36,825 nt of DNA from Acidobacteriaceae bacterium (GTDB lineage: Bacteria; Acidobacteriota; Terriglobia; Terriglobales; Acidobacteriaceae), in NCBI GenBank assembly GCA_003140235.1, contig PLJN01000092.1, forward strand, positions 777 to 37,601. Direction: 5' to 3'. Under the pieces are notes generated by a model that had not been told where the DNA came from, did no database searches, and was given only the letters and a program-made list of their open reading frames with translations. Of the stretch, positions 16,331 to 25,126 are shown piece by piece. Each line of letters opens with the position of its first letter. Position 1 is the first letter of the stretch. Made by a program: the position numbers and the translations under genes.

Positions 16331-18895
16331 ATGCCCAAAACACGAGACATCACGGTACCCCCGCCGGAACAGCGCGAGCTGCGCTACGATCCGCAGCAGA
16401 TCGAAGAGAAATGGCATGCGCGGTGGGAGGCTGACCCCGCGCTTTACGCCGCTGATCCGCCCACGAGTAAGCGCAAGAAGTTCTATGTGCTGGAAATGCT
16501 CCCGTATCCTTCCGGCGCGCTGCACATGGGCCACGTGCGGAATTACTCCATTGGCGACGCGTTGGCGCGGCACATGTGGATGCGTGGCCATAACGTGCTT
16601 CATCCCATGGGCTGGGACGCGTTCGGACTTCCCGCGGAAAACGCGGCCATCAAAAACCAGTTCCCACCCAAAGAATGGACACTTGGCAATATTGTCCACA
16701 TGAAGTCGCAGATGAAGCGGCTCGGCTTCGCTTACGATTGGTCGCGCGAAGTTACTACGTGTTTGCCGGAATATTACCGCTGGAACCAGTGGTTCTTTTT
16801 GAAGCTTTACGAGAAAGACCTGGCCTACCGCAAAAAGAGCAGAGTCAACTGGTGTCCGGAGTGCGCCACGGTGCTGGCCAACGAGCAGGTCGTCGCTGGC
16901 TGTTGCTGGCGGCATGAAGAAACCCAGGTGGAACAGCGCGAGTTGGAGCAATGGTTTGTCCGCACGACCAAATATGCGGAAGAGTTGCTGGCCGATATCG
17001 AGAAGCTGAAAGACTGGCCGGAAAAAGTCCGTACCATGCAGCGCAACTGGATCGGCCGCAGCGACGGTACACTGATAGATTTCGCCATTGACGGCGATGG
17101 CAAGATCACGGTCTTCACCACGCGCATCGACACCATCTTTGGCGCAACGTCCATTCAGCTTGCACCGGAGCACCCGGTGGTGGCGGACTTCATCAAAGTA
17201 GATCCGACGCTGAAAGACAAAGTCGACGATCTCATCAGCCAGCGGGAAAAATCCAAGGGATCGGACGACATTGGTGCCCACGACGTTGACAAACACGGCG
17301 TGTTCACCGGCCGTTACGTTTTCAATCCGTTCAACCAGGAAAAGATCCCTGTCTGGGTGGCGAACTACATCGTGATGGGTTACGGCACTGGAGCAATCAT
17401 GTCCGTGCCAGCGCATGATGATCGCGATTTTGAATTCGCGCAGAAGTACGGAATTGAGATCCGCGTGGTGATTCTGCCGCGGCGGAGCGCAGAGCCGCCG
17501 GAGTCTGGTCAGAAAGAGCAGCCGGTCCTTCCGTACACCGATACCGAGAGTCTGGTAATCAATTCCGGAGACTACAACGGTCTTTCCAATCAGGAAGCTA
17601 TTGAGAAGATGACCGCATTCGCCGAAGAGCACGGCTTTGGCAAGCAGACCGTTACGTTTCGGCTCAAGGACTGGGGAATTTCCCGCCAGCGGTACTGGGG
17701 CACGCCGATTCCCATTATCTATTGCGAGAAATGCGGCGCAGTGCCGTTGCCGGAGAACCAGCTGCCGGTGGTTTTGCCCGACAACATTGACATCACGTTG
17801 CAAGGCGGGTCACCGCTGGGACGCGTGCCGGAATTTGTGAACGTGAAGTGTCCCAAGTGCGATGGCGCGGCGCGCCGCGAGACCGACACCATGGACACCT
17901 TTGTGGATTCGTCGTGGTATTTCTATCGCTACACGAATCCGCAACTCACCGACCGCGCGCTCGACACCAAGACCGTGGAGTACTGGTTTCCCATCGATCA
18001 GTACATCGGCGGGGTGGAGCACGCCATCCTGCATCTTATTTATTCGCGCTTCTGGACCAAGTTCATGCGCGACATCGGCATCGTGAAGAACGATGAACCT
18101 GTGCTCCGCCTTTTCACCCAGGGCATGGTCATCAAAGATGGCGCGAAAATGTCGAAGAACAAGGGCAACGTAGTCTCGCCCGACGAGATGGTCGCTCGCT
18201 TCGGTGCCGATTCCACGCGCCTGTATTCGCTGTTTGCTGCGCCCCCGGACCGCGATCTTGACTGGCAGGAAAACGGGCTGGAAGGCGTGCATCGCTTCTT
18301 GAGCAGGGTGTACCGGTTTGTGATGCGAAATGCTAGCGTTGCCAAAGTATCTTCAAGCAAGACTTTAAGTTCTGATGGCAAGTCTCCGTCTAAAGCACGC
18401 GCCATCCAGCGCAAACTTCACCAGACCATCAAGCGCGTGACTGACGACTTTCAGGGACGCTGGCACTTCAACACCTGCGTGGCCGCGATCATGGAATTGG
18501 TCAATGAACTGTACGCTGCGGATGATGAGATCACCGCCGGAAAATTTCCGCCTGACGTGCTGGCAGACGCACAGCGCAAGCTGGTATTGCTGCTCGCGCC
18601 ATTCGCTCCCTATCTTGCTACCGAACTCTGGGAAGAGTTGGGAGAGAAAGACAGCTTGTTGCGTCATCCGTGGCCTGAGTACGATCGAGCTTTGGCAAAA
18701 GAAGATGAGATTACATATGCCATCCAGGTCAACGGCAAGCTCCGCAGCCACGTGGCCGTGCCTGCGGACAGTCCTGAAGACTTTGTGCGCGAACGCGCGC
18801 TGGCCGATGAGAAGGTGAAAGCATCTTTGGACGGCAAGCAAGTGGTCAAAACGATCTTTGTTCCCGGCAAGCTGGTCAATGTCGTAATTCGATAA
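16331..18895 (+). CDS. leuS: Leucyl-tRNA synthetase
   Basis: An 854-residue class Ia aminoacyl-tRNA synthetase that charges tRNA-Leu. The HIGH motif is HMGH at 65-68 within PYPSGALHMGHVRNYSIGD; the KMSKS motif is KMSKNKGN near 606, with Asn in place of the final Ser. The editing (CP1) domain lies between, with GTGAIMSVPAHDDRDFEFA, and the C-terminus has the anticodon-binding region and the small domain ending VPGKLVNVVI. Length is normal for bacteria. ATG 16331 has no strong Shine-Dalgarno sequence. The spacer to aroF holds a GGTCTC/GAGACC hairpin (16220-16241) and a TTAAAAT box near 16265; I do not see T-box elements. Confidence 0.97.
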   Translation: MPKTRDITVPPPEQRELRYDPQQIEEKWHARWEADPALYAADPPTSKRKKFYVLEMLPYPSGALHMGHVRNYSIGDALARHMWMRGHNVLHPMGWDAFGLPAENAAIKNQFPPKEWTLGNIVHMKSQMKRLGFAYDWSREVTTCLPEYYRWNQWFFLKLYEKDLAYRKKSRVNWCPECATVLANEQVVAGCCWRHEETQVEQRELEQWFVRTTKYAEELLADIEKLKDWPEKVRTMQRNWIGRSDGTLIDFAIDGDGKITVFTTRIDTIFGATSIQLAPEHPVVADFIKVDPTLKDKVDDLISQREKSKGSDDIGAHDVDKHGVFTGRYVFNPFNQEKIPVWVANYIVMGYGTGAIMSVPAHDDRDFEFAQKYGIEIRVVILPRRSAEPPESGQKEQPVLPYTDTESLVINSGDYNGLSNQEAIEKMTAFAEEHGFGKQTVTFRLKDWGISRQRYWGTPIPIIYCEKCGAVPLPENQLPVVLPDNIDITLQGGSPLGRVPEFVNVKCPKCDGAARRETDTMDTFVDSSWYFYRYTNPQLTDRALDTKTVEYWFPIDQYIGGVEHAILHLIYSRFWTKFMRDIGIVKNDEPVLRLFTQGMVIKDGAKMSKNKGNVVSPDEMVARFGADSTRLYSLFAAPPDRDLDWQENGLEGVHRFLSRVYRFVMRNASVAKVSSSKTLSSDGKSPSKARAIQRKLHQTIKRVTDDFQGRWHFNTCVAAIMELVNELYAADDEITAGKFPPDVLADAQRKLVLLLAPFAPYLATELWEELGEKDSLLRHPWPEYDRALAKEDEITYAIQVNGKLRSHVAVPADSPEDFVRERALADEKVKASLDGKQVVKTIFVPGKLVNVVIR

Positions 18896-18896
18896 C

Positions 18897-19000
18897 AAAA
18901 TCTTGAAACACAGAGGAAAGGAGTAAACAGAGGAAGGCTATGGGGTTTGTGTCCTTAGAAATCCTCTGTGTCCTCTGTTCCTCTGTGTTTCAAAGATTTT
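18897..19000. repeat. Long inverted repeat built of CCTCTGTG units
   Basis: The arm at 18897-18918 (AAAATCTTGAAACACAGAGG plus AA) pairs with 18978-19000 (TTCCTCTGTGTTTC, one extra A, AAGATTTT), giving about 22 base pairs. Inside, AACAGAGGA (18927-18935) can pair with TCCTCTGTT, which occurs next to a further TCCTCTGTG at 18962-18970. The 60-base loop is unremarkable. It fills almost the whole leuS-downstream spacer and ends in TTTTT, so it may also stop the leuS transcript. Runs of CCTCTGTG are a known sort of dispersed repeat in environmental bacterial genomes; origin is inferred. Confidence 0.7.
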
Positions 19001-19010
19001 TCACCTTTCC

Positions 19011-19922
19011 ATGAACAACCGCAACCCAGTCACCCACGGTTTTCGCGCAGTGCTGCGCGATCCGGTGCTTTTGATAGTGGAAGTGGCCTGGCGCTGGATC
19101 TTTGGTCTGGTCGCGTTTGCTTTGTTGTTCCACGCTTTTCATGTTTTGTCTCACGCTGTAGTCATCACTGGTGCTGACGCTGCTGCGTGGCGGAGCCGTG
19201 ATGCCACGGCGTTGTCCGCCTCGGTGGTGCGCATTGCGGATGAAAGCGGCGGTAAGATATTGTCCATGGCCAGTTTCATCTTGCCAGTGATCACTCTGCT
19301 CTGGGTGGTGCTGGGCGGACTTGGCCGAACGGTCACATTAAAGCGCCTTGCTCGCGGGGGCTACCAGGTCCGGTCTTTCACCATCTTTATGTTGCAGCTA
19401 TTGCGGGCGCTTTCCATGTGGTTGGGAAGTCTTGTTCTACTGGGCACGATTGCCATCGAAGGCCAGATTGCCACACGTGGAGATAAGCCTGATTTTTTTC
19501 TGTACTACCTGATGGTGCTGCCGTCTGTGATCATCATCGGAATCCTGTGGACGATGATGAACTGGTATCTGTCTCTCGCGCCGGTTTGCGCCTGCGATCA
19601 GGATACAGGCGCCTTCAAGGCAGTTCGCATCGCGAAGCGGATCGGCCGGTTGCGGCGTCCTGAACTCGGCAGTGTCAGTGTGCTTTCCGTATTTTTGCGG
19701 CTGGTGGGTCTGGCGATCGTGTTTGTGTTGTGCGTGGCTACTTCGGGATGGATGGGGCCGTCTCCCAATGCCTACGCCACATTGGTGGTCGCGGTCTCCC
19801 TGACGTATTTCGTTTTCGCTGATTTTCTTTACGCTGCGCGCCAGGCTTCTTTCGTGGAAATTGTCCTGCAATCCACCCAGCAGGCGCCCAATGAACTGGT
19901 CGATGGGGCCATCGTCCAGTGA
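19011..19922 (+). CDS. Polytopic membrane protein of unknown function
   Basis: A 303-residue protein I do not recognise. Hydrophobic segments lie at about residues 20-50 (VEVAWRWIFGLVAFALLFHA), 86-106 (SMASFILPVITLLWVVLGGL), 125-148, 163-192 (YLMVLPSVIIIGILWTMMNW), 222-245 and 255-275, i.e. about six transmembrane helices. The N-terminal part is preceded by a basic cytosolic stretch, and a conserved-looking KRIGRLRRPELGSVS loop occurs near 207-222. There is no signal peptide or enzyme motif. It starts ten bases after the inverted repeat, and guaA follows 40 bases later on the same strand. Confidence 0.75.
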   Translation: MNNRNPVTHGFRAVLRDPVLLIVEVAWRWIFGLVAFALLFHAFHVLSHAVVITGADAAAWRSRDATALSASVVRIADESGGKILSMASFILPVITLLWVVLGGLGRTVTLKRLARGGYQVRSFTIFMLQLLRALSMWLGSLVLLGTIAIEGQIATRGDKPDFFLYYLMVLPSVIIIGILWTMMNWYLSLAPVCACDQDTGAFKAVRIAKRIGRLRRPELGSVSVLSVFLRLVGLAIVFVLCVATSGWMGPSPNAYATLVVAVSLTYFVFADFLYAARQASFVEIVLQSTQQAPNELVDGAIVQ

Positions 19923-19962
19923 TTTTTCTTTACACAGCAACGCCAATCGAGGAAAATTGTTA

Positions 19963-21513
19963 GTGGAAGACCAATCGATTGTCATTCTTGACTTCGGCGC
20001 TCAGTACTCGCAGCTCATTGCGCGCCGCATACGCGAACTGAAAGTTTTCACTGCTGTGCTGCCTTGCACGGCCTCTCTCGAAGAAATCAAGAGCTATCAT
20101 CCGGTGGGTATTATTCTCAGCGGCGGGCCCTCGTCTGTTTATGATCCCGACGCGCCTCCCGCCGACGAGCGCGTGCTATCCCAGGGCGTGCCCGTGCTGG
20201 GTATCTGCTACGGACTGCAGTTCATCGTGCACAAGCTCGGCGGCAAAGTACGGCCTGCGCCCAAGCGCGAGTACGGCCACGCGGAAGTAAACGTCGCTGG
20301 CAAGTCGCGGTTGTTTCACGGGCTGCCGCCGACGCTCAGTGTCTGGATGTCACATGGCGATGAAGCGCTCGAACTTCCGCTCGGATTTCGCGAAGTGGCC
20401 CGCACCAGCAACGCACTGGCCGCGATCGAAGACGAAGCGCGTGGTATTTGGGCGGTGCAGTTCCATCCTGAGGTGCATCACACAAAACACGGTACAGGGT
20501 TGCTGCGCAATTTTGCGTTTGACATCTGCGGCGCGCGCGGTGACTGGACGCCACAGCACTTCATTGACGATACCATCCGTCAGGTAAAGCGGACGGTGGG
20601 AGACAAAGGCATGGCGATCTGCGGTCTTTCCGGCGGTGTGGATTCCGCCGTGGCCGCCGTACTGGTGCATCGCGCCATGGGCGAGCGGCTGACCTGCGTC
20701 TTTGTGAACAACGGCGTGCTGCGCAAGAACGAATTTCAGAAAGTCCAGGCCAGCCTGCGCGACAAGCTGGGACTGAATGTCGTCGCCGTGGACGCCGGGG
20801 AACGTTTCCTGAAGAAGCTTGCCGGAGTGACCGACCCGGAGCAGAAGCGCAAGATTATTGGCAATGAGTTCATTTATGTTTTCGATGAAGAAGCCCATCG
20901 CATCGAACAGAAGATCGGCAAAGTCGAATGGCTGGTGCAGGGCACTCTGTATCCGGACGTGATTGAGTCGCGTAGCGTGCGCGGTCCATCGCAAACCATC
21001 AAGACCCACCATAACGTGGGCGGCCTTCCGGACAAGATGAAGCTCAAGCTCATTGAGCCGCTCAAAGATTTATTCAAAGATGAAGCCCGGCGCATTGGCC
21101 GTGAAATGGAAATGCCGGAAGAGATTATTCAGCGCCAACCTTTCCCCGGCCCGGGATTGGCCGTGAGAATTCTGGGCGAGGTCACACCAGAACGCATTGC
21201 CATGTTGCAAGAAGCCGACGACATAGTCGTGAACGAAGTGCGGCGCGCCGGATTGTACACGCAGATATGGCAGTCGTTTGCGGTGTTGCTGCCGGTGATG
21301 TCCGTGGGCGTGATGGGCGACCAGCGAACCTACGCTTACACTTGCGCTGTTCGCGCAGTACATTCGGAAGACGGCATGACCGCTGACTGGACGCCACTGC
21401 CGTACGATGTGCTGAAAATGATCTCTAGCCGTATCGTGAACGAAGTGAGGGGCATCAACCGCGTGGTGTACGACATTACGTCCAAACCGCCCGGAACGAT
21501 CGAGTGGGAGTAG
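19963..21513 (+). CDS. guaA: GMP synthase (glutamine-hydrolysing)
   Basis: A 516-residue enzyme that aminates XMP to GMP with glutamine and ATP. The class I glutaminase domain has Cys82 (GICYGLQ), His168 and Glu170 (QFHPEVHHT). The ATP-pyrophosphatase domain has the P-loop GLSGGVDSAV (Ser223-Ser228 region), and the C-terminal dimerisation domain ends with the conserved KPPGTIEWE. GTG 19963 is chosen: GAGGA lies nine bases upstream and the chain then starts VEDQSIVILDFGAQYSQ; the frame to 19861 overlaps the preceding gene and is rejected. The DinB-family gene follows after four bases. Confidence 0.97.
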   Translation: MEDQSIVILDFGAQYSQLIARRIRELKVFTAVLPCTASLEEIKSYHPVGIILSGGPSSVYDPDAPPADERVLSQGVPVLGICYGLQFIVHKLGGKVRPAPKREYGHAEVNVAGKSRLFHGLPPTLSVWMSHGDEALELPLGFREVARTSNALAAIEDEARGIWAVQFHPEVHHTKHGTGLLRNFAFDICGARGDWTPQHFIDDTIRQVKRTVGDKGMAICGLSGGVDSAVAAVLVHRAMGERLTCVFVNNGVLRKNEFQKVQASLRDKLGLNVVAVDAGERFLKKLAGVTDPEQKRKIIGNEFIYVFDEEAHRIEQKIGKVEWLVQGTLYPDVIESRSVRGPSQTIKTHHNVGGLPDKMKLKLIEPLKDLFKDEARRIGREMEMPEEIIQRQPFPGPGLAVRILGEVTPERIAMLQEADDIVVNEVRRAGLYTQIWQSFAVLLPVMSVGVMGDQRTYAYTCAVRAVHSEDGMTADWTPLPYDVLKMISSRIVNEVRGINRVVYDITSKPPGTIEWE

Positions 21514-21517
21514 GTCT

Positions 21518-22069
21518 ATGACATCTGGTCCGGAACAATGGACGATCGGAATCAATGACGCAAGAAAGCGCGCCCAGGAACTGGTCAGCGGCCTGACGGC
21601 GGAGCAGTTAACGCATCGTCCTGACCCCAAAAAGTGGGGGATTGCGGAGTGCATTGTTCACTTGAACATGACGGCGGCAGATCATCAACTTCGGATAGCG
21701 GCTGCGCTGCAGCGGGCAAGGGACCGCAAGCTGTTTGGGCAAGGGCCATACGACCTCGGGATATTGGGACCGCTGCTGATGCGTGCGACGGCGGATATCA
21801 AGGTTCCTGCTCCGAGGAAAGTCGCTTATCCCGTGCCCACGGGAGACGCGTCGAGCTTGCTTTCTGACTTTATGCGCGTGCAAGACGAATGGGCGCGCCT
21901 GATCCAGGCAGCGGAAGGACTGGACCTCGAAAAGACCAAGATCCGTTCTCCCTACTATTTTGGATTGTTACGTACACGCGCGTGTGCGACTTTTTCGTGG
22001 CTTATCGCCCATCAGCGCCGGCATCTCTTGCAGGCGGAAAGCATTAAGAAACAACTCACGCCAGCTTGA
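21518..22069 (+). CDS. DinB-family (DinB_2) four-helix protein
   Basis: A 183-residue protein with the DinB-like four-helix bundle layout. The metal-binding histidine triad is visible: His48 (CIVHLNMT) and His164/His168 (LIAHQRRHLLQ), with the typical W-x-I-x-E-C-I-x-H-L helix (KKWGIAECIVHLN). Members of the family include thiol-dependent S-transferases such as bacillithiol and mycothiol transferases, but most are uncharacterised, so no substrate is given. ATG 21518 lies four bases after the guaA stop with GGAG just upstream, so it is likely co-transcribed with guaA. It converges on the SDR gene at 22076, with a six-base gap. Confidence 0.86.
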   Translation: MTSGPEQWTIGINDARKRAQELVSGLTAEQLTHRPDPKKWGIAECIVHLNMTAADHQLRIAAALQRARDRKLFGQGPYDLGILGPLLMRATADIKVPAPRKVAYPVPTGDASSLLSDFMRVQDEWARLIQAAEGLDLEKTKIRSPYYFGLLRTRACATFSWLIAHQRRHLLQAESIKKQLTPA

Positions 22070-22075
22070 ACCCAG

Positions 22076-22894
22076 CTATCCTGTGCTCTCCAGGATTTTT
22101 CTGGAAATTGCGGTGACCAGCTTGCGCGGGGCGAAGCGCGCAGACTGGGCCACCACCTTGTTCCTTGCGCCGGGGATGACGAGTGTTTTGCCACGCAACA
22201 TGCCTTCGAGGCCGGCCCGAGCTACTATCAGGGAACTCATGGCCACCCGTTTGAATAGCTGGCTCTTATCCACTTTCGCGTGTGAGGCGAACTCAGTCGC
22301 GGTTGGTCCGGGACACAGGCAAGTCACGCTCACACCCGAACCTTTGAGTTCATTGGCAATCGCTTCGGAAAAAGAAATCACGTACGCCTTGGTGGCATAG
22401 TACACCGCCATCAGCGGGCCAGGCTGGAACCCGGCGGTGGAGGCAACATTCAGTATCCTGCCGTGCTTTCGCTCCAGCATTCCCGGAAGCGCGAGCTTGG
22501 TCAGATGAGTCAGCGTAGTGATGTTTAGCTGGATCATACGCAACTCATCCGGCGACTTGGTCGCACTGAAACGGCCGTAGACACCGAAGCCCGCGTTGTT
22601 GATCAAAATGTCCACTTGCAACCCGCGGCGCGTGATCTCGGCAAAGAGTCCGTCAGGCGCTTCCGCACGGGAGAGGTCCGCGGGCATAACGTGAACACGT
22701 GTGCTGTGCTGGGACTCAAGTTCCTTGCGCAGTTCTCCCAGTTGGTCGCGGCCGCGGGCCACCAGGATCAAATCAAAGTCGGCCGCCATCAGCCGCGCCA
22801 GGTCGCGACCGATCCCGGAAGACGCGCCGGTAATGAGAGCGGTCTCACGCTGGGTCCTGGTATTGAGTGCGCCTGCGTATGCGGGGATGACCAT
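22076..22894 (-). CDS. Short-chain dehydrogenase/reductase
   Basis: A 272-residue classical SDR, NAD(P)-dependent and soluble. The nucleotide motif is TGASSGIG (22-29), Arg47 in LVARGRDQL suggests NADP preference, NNAG is near 99-102, and the catalytic residues are Ser152, Tyr165 and Lys169 (YYATKAY). The C-terminal half with VSVTCLCPGPTATEF and ISRKILESTG resembles the DltE/YqjQ-like SDR group acting on lipophilic or unknown carbonyls. The start ATG 22894 is strongly supported by GGGAGGAA two bases upstream. Substrate unknown. It is divergent from the toxin-antitoxin-like pair. Confidence 0.92.
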   Translation of the reverse strand: MVIPAYAGALNTRTQRETALITGASSGIGRDLARLMAADFDLILVARGRDQLGELRKELESQHSTRVHVMPADLSRAEAPDGLFAEITRRGLQVDILINNAGFGVYGRFSATKSPDELRMIQLNITTLTHLTKLALPGMLERKHGRILNVASTAGFQPGPLMAVYYATKAYVISFSEAIANELKGSGVSVTCLCPGPTATEFASHAKVDKSQLFKRVAMSSLIVARAGLEGMLRGKTLVIPGARNKVVAQSARFAPRKLVTAISRKILESTG

Positions 22895-23010
22895 GGTTCC
22901 TCCCGAAAATCGTTCGGTGTCTTGGAACTATAGGTGGAACGAAACCCAGAGTAAAACCAAACAGGGAAGACATCGGAAGTACAGGCTCACGGTTGATTTT
23001 TATGAAATAC

Positions 23011-23043
23011 TTGACAATTCTTTATTACATTGTATTATTGTAA
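23011..23043 (+). promoter_or_regulatory. Promoter with overlapping operator-like dyad of the PIN-toxin pair
   Basis: TTGACA (23011-23016) and TATTAT (23033-23038) are 16 bases apart, a good vegetative promoter in AT-rich DNA that contrasts with the GC-rich surroundings. A dyad TTACA-N9-TGTAA (23025-23029 and 23039-23043) covers the -10 region, as expected for autorepression of a toxin-antitoxin operon. GGAGG at 23050-23054 serves the first gene. Confidence 0.65.
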
Positions 23044-23061
23044 GTTAATGGAGGCAAGGCA

Positions 23062-23562
23062 ATGGCGACGGTTTCCAGCAAGACCCAGTTAAAGGTGGCA
23101 GATGAAGTTTGGATTGCCACAGCATTACTTCATCGGGAACGTCCAGAGGAGGCTGATTTTACCGTGGACGCAATCGTTGAGCGCGCAAAGAAGGCAGGCC
23201 TGTGCAGGCCCCTTCGTCCGGGTGTTTATGTACATGTGGTGCAGCATTGCGTTGCCAACCGTGCTCCCAACCCCGGTCGATACCGGATGCTCATTGAAAC
23301 AGCGCCCGGACGGAGGCGCCTCTTCCGCAATGGCGATTCCTACCATCCGGCGCGGGAAGAGGGCAAGATCACTCCTCGTCGGGAGGACATGCCACACGGG
23401 TACGATGGCCTGCTCGGCTGGTATAAAGACTGGAACTCGGCAGCTTCGGTCAAGGCGCTGGAATCGGACCCTTTGCTTTCATTACGTGGCTCAGGGAAAG
23501 CCCTCTGGGCTGATGAGCACGCCGACGAGTACGTGCGCCGTTTGCGGGAGGGCTGGGAGTGA
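23062..23562 (+). CDS. Putative antitoxin, long atypical type, partner of PIN protein
   Basis: A 166-residue protein with GGAGG seven bases before ATG 23062. The N-terminal two thirds (WIATALLHRERPEEADFTV, IVERAKKAGL, LRPGVYVHVVQHCVANRAP, GRYRMLIETAPGRRRLFRNG) look like a compact, possibly winged-helix DNA-binding or related domain that I cannot name with certainty. The last 25 residues carry the pattern LRGSGKALW...DEYVRRLREGW, typical of the toxin-binding tail of short VapB-type antitoxins. The stop overlaps the PIN gene start (GTGA). I infer an antitoxin that is about twice the usual VapB length, with autoregulation through the upstream dyad. Confidence 0.65.
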   Translation: MATVSSKTQLKVADEVWIATALLHRERPEEADFTVDAIVERAKKAGLCRPLRPGVYVHVVQHCVANRAPNPGRYRMLIETAPGRRRLFRNGDSYHPAREEGKITPRREDMPHGYDGLLGWYKDWNSAASVKALESDPLLSLRGSGKALWADEHADEYVRRLREGWE

Positions 23563-23981
23563 GCCGAATATTCTGGGACACCAACCTCTTCATTTACCTC
23601 TTTGAAAACTATGGGCCTTTGTCCCAAGCCACCGCAGCCCTGCGAAAAAAAATGCTGACGCGCGGCGACCAGTTGTTGACGTCAACTCTCGCGCTGGGAG
23701 AGTTACTGGTGAAACCCATGGAGCAAGGGAACTCTCAGCTTTGCACTAAGTACGAGGCAGCGCTGGCAACGGCATCCATCATGCTTCCTTTCGACGTGAA
23801 AGCCGCAAAGATATACGCCTCGCTCCGGTCAGATCGGGCGCTGCGCGCCCCCGATGCAATTCACCTCGCCTGCGCCGCGAGTGGCGGAGTGGATTTGTTC
23901 GTAACGAACGACGCCAGACTGCAAGGCAAACAATTGCAGGGGATACAGTTCATTGTTAGCTTGGATCGCGTGCCTATCTAG
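23559..23981 (+). CDS. PIN-domain toxin (VapC-like ribonuclease)
   Basis: A 140-residue PIN-domain protein of normal VapC length. The four acidic metal ligands can be placed: Asp7 (IFWDTNLFIY), Glu48 (STLALGELL), Asp99 (RAPDAIHLA) and Asp118 (LFVTNDARL). VapC toxins cut tRNA or rRNA and are kept inactive by their cognate antitoxin. The GTG start overlaps the upstream stop codon by four bases, so translation is coupled, as in most vapBC-type operons. It converges on the aldolase gene with 43 bases between. The RNA target is not predictable. Confidence 0.85.
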   Translation: MSRIFWDTNLFIYLFENYGPLSQATAALRKKMLTRGDQLLTSTLALGELLVKPMEQGNSQLCTKYEAALATASIMLPFDVKAAKIYASLRSDRALRAPDAIHLACAASGGVDLFVTNDARLQGKQLQGIQFIVSLDRVPI

Positions 23982-24024
23982 GGGATCAATGTTGGAGATG
24001 CTCCATTTGCCACGATGGCCAGTT

Positions 24025-25011
24025 CTAAACGCCGTAGAGTGGAAACCACGAAGTTGCTGCTTTCAGACTTTCATTTACGTTGTTGATGTTTTTCACGCCT
24101 TCAGTCTGCAACCACTGTTCAAACGCTTTGGCGCCCTGTTTGCCGTAGATCGGGATGCCGTCTTTCCAGGTAGCGCGGCCGCAGAGTACGCCGTTGAACT
24201 TGACGCCGGCTTCAGTTGCCAGGGCCAGCCCTTCGTTGAATTCGGCGTTGCTCACACCGGCGGAGAGATAGATGAAAGGCTTAGTAGCAACCGCCGCGGC
24301 TTTGCGGAAGTGGTCCATGGCTTCCTGTTTGGAGTAGGCCTTTTGGCCTCCGAAGGATTTGGCGCCTTCCACAAATTTCATATTCACCGGGACTTCCACT
24401 TTGAGCACGTCAACTCCATATTTGTCTTTGGAAAACTCGGCCATCGATCCGGTGACGATTTCTGGTTTCTTCTTCGCGTACTCCAATCCTTTTTCATCCG
24501 CACCTTCGTCGTAGCCGACAAACTCCAGGAAGAAGGGAACATCGTTGGCGCGGCATTCGTCGCCAATGCGCTCGACCCAGGCGTGTTTGATGTCATTGAT
24601 CGCAACGCTGTCGGTGGGTGTGTAATAAAGGAGGACCTTCACGCAGTCCGCGCCGGCTTCTTTTAAGCGGCGGGCAGACCAATTGTCGAGCAGGTCGGGC
24701 AGGCGACCGGGGCCGGTCTTGTCATAGCCGGTCTTCTCATATGCCAGCAGCAGGCCCGCATTGCTTGAGCGGCGTTTGGACGCCGGTAAACCAAATTCCG
24801 GATCCAGCAGGATCGCGCTGGCGTGCGGGGTGAGCACTTCCGTGACGATGGACTTGAATTCCTCCATCATCGCGCTGTCAACGTCAGAGCCCTTTTCCTT
24901 GGCCAACGATTTCTGCAGAGAGCCGCGCTGGTCCATGGCAGCGGCGGCAATCACGCCCTTACTATTGGAGACGGCCTTCATTCCAGCCAGTTTTCCCGGA
25001 GTAAGCTTCAT
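24025..25011 (-). CDS. lacD: Tagatose 1,6-bisphosphate aldolase (LacD-like)
   Basis: A 328-residue class I aldolase of the LacD/DeoC-type family, splitting tagatose 1,6-bisphosphate to dihydroxyacetone phosphate and glyceraldehyde 3-phosphate; some relatives act on sulfoquinovose-pathway or other ketose phosphates. Typical segments are AAAAMDQRGSLQK, ASAILLDPEFGLPA, ADCVKVLLYY (Lys125), VDVLKVEVPVN with the likely Schiff-base Lys204, PFIYLSAGVSNAEF, and GVLCGRATWKDGI. The start ATG 25011 has AAAGGAGA upstream. No lac or tag genes lie nearby, so a role in general sugar-phosphate metabolism is possible. Expressed from its own region between 25012 and 25126, where only a TACAAT box (25104-25109, minus strand) is seen. 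Confidence 0.88.
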   Translation of the reverse strand: MKLTPGKLAGMKAVSNSKGVIAAAAMDQRGSLQKSLAKEKGSDVDSAMMEEFKSIVTEVLTPHASAILLDPEFGLPASKRRSSNAGLLLAYEKTGYDKTGPGRLPDLLDNWSARRLKEAGADCVKVLLYYTPTDSVAINDIKHAWVERIGDECRANDVPFFLEFVGYDEGADEKGLEYAKKKPEIVTGSMAEFSKDKYGVDVLKVEVPVNMKFVEGAKSFGGQKAYSKQEAMDHFRKAAAVATKPFIYLSAGVSNAEFNEGLALATEAGVKFNGVLCGRATWKDGIPIYGKQGAKAFEQWLQTEGVKNINNVNESLKAATSWFPLYGV

Positions 25012-25126
25012 GGTCTTTCTCCTTTATCTCGTCTTCGATAAGTGTCAGCAACGCGTCACCAAACCGCTGCATGGCGGTCTGTGAAAGAGCCAAAACGCAA
25101 ATCATTGTACTAAATCCAGTTTGTGG

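Noticed and set aside
15860-17803. 647-codon open frame on the minus strand opposite leuS and the aroF start
   Set aside because: It is antisense to leuS and aroF, whose products carry complete family motifs. Its translation is low-complexity in charged and His/Arg residues without recognisable domains, as expected of a mirror frame in GC-rich DNA.
18146-18169. KMSKN instead of KMSKS in leuS as a sign of inactivation
   Set aside because: The last position of this motif varies in functional synthetases, and all other parts of the enzyme are intact.
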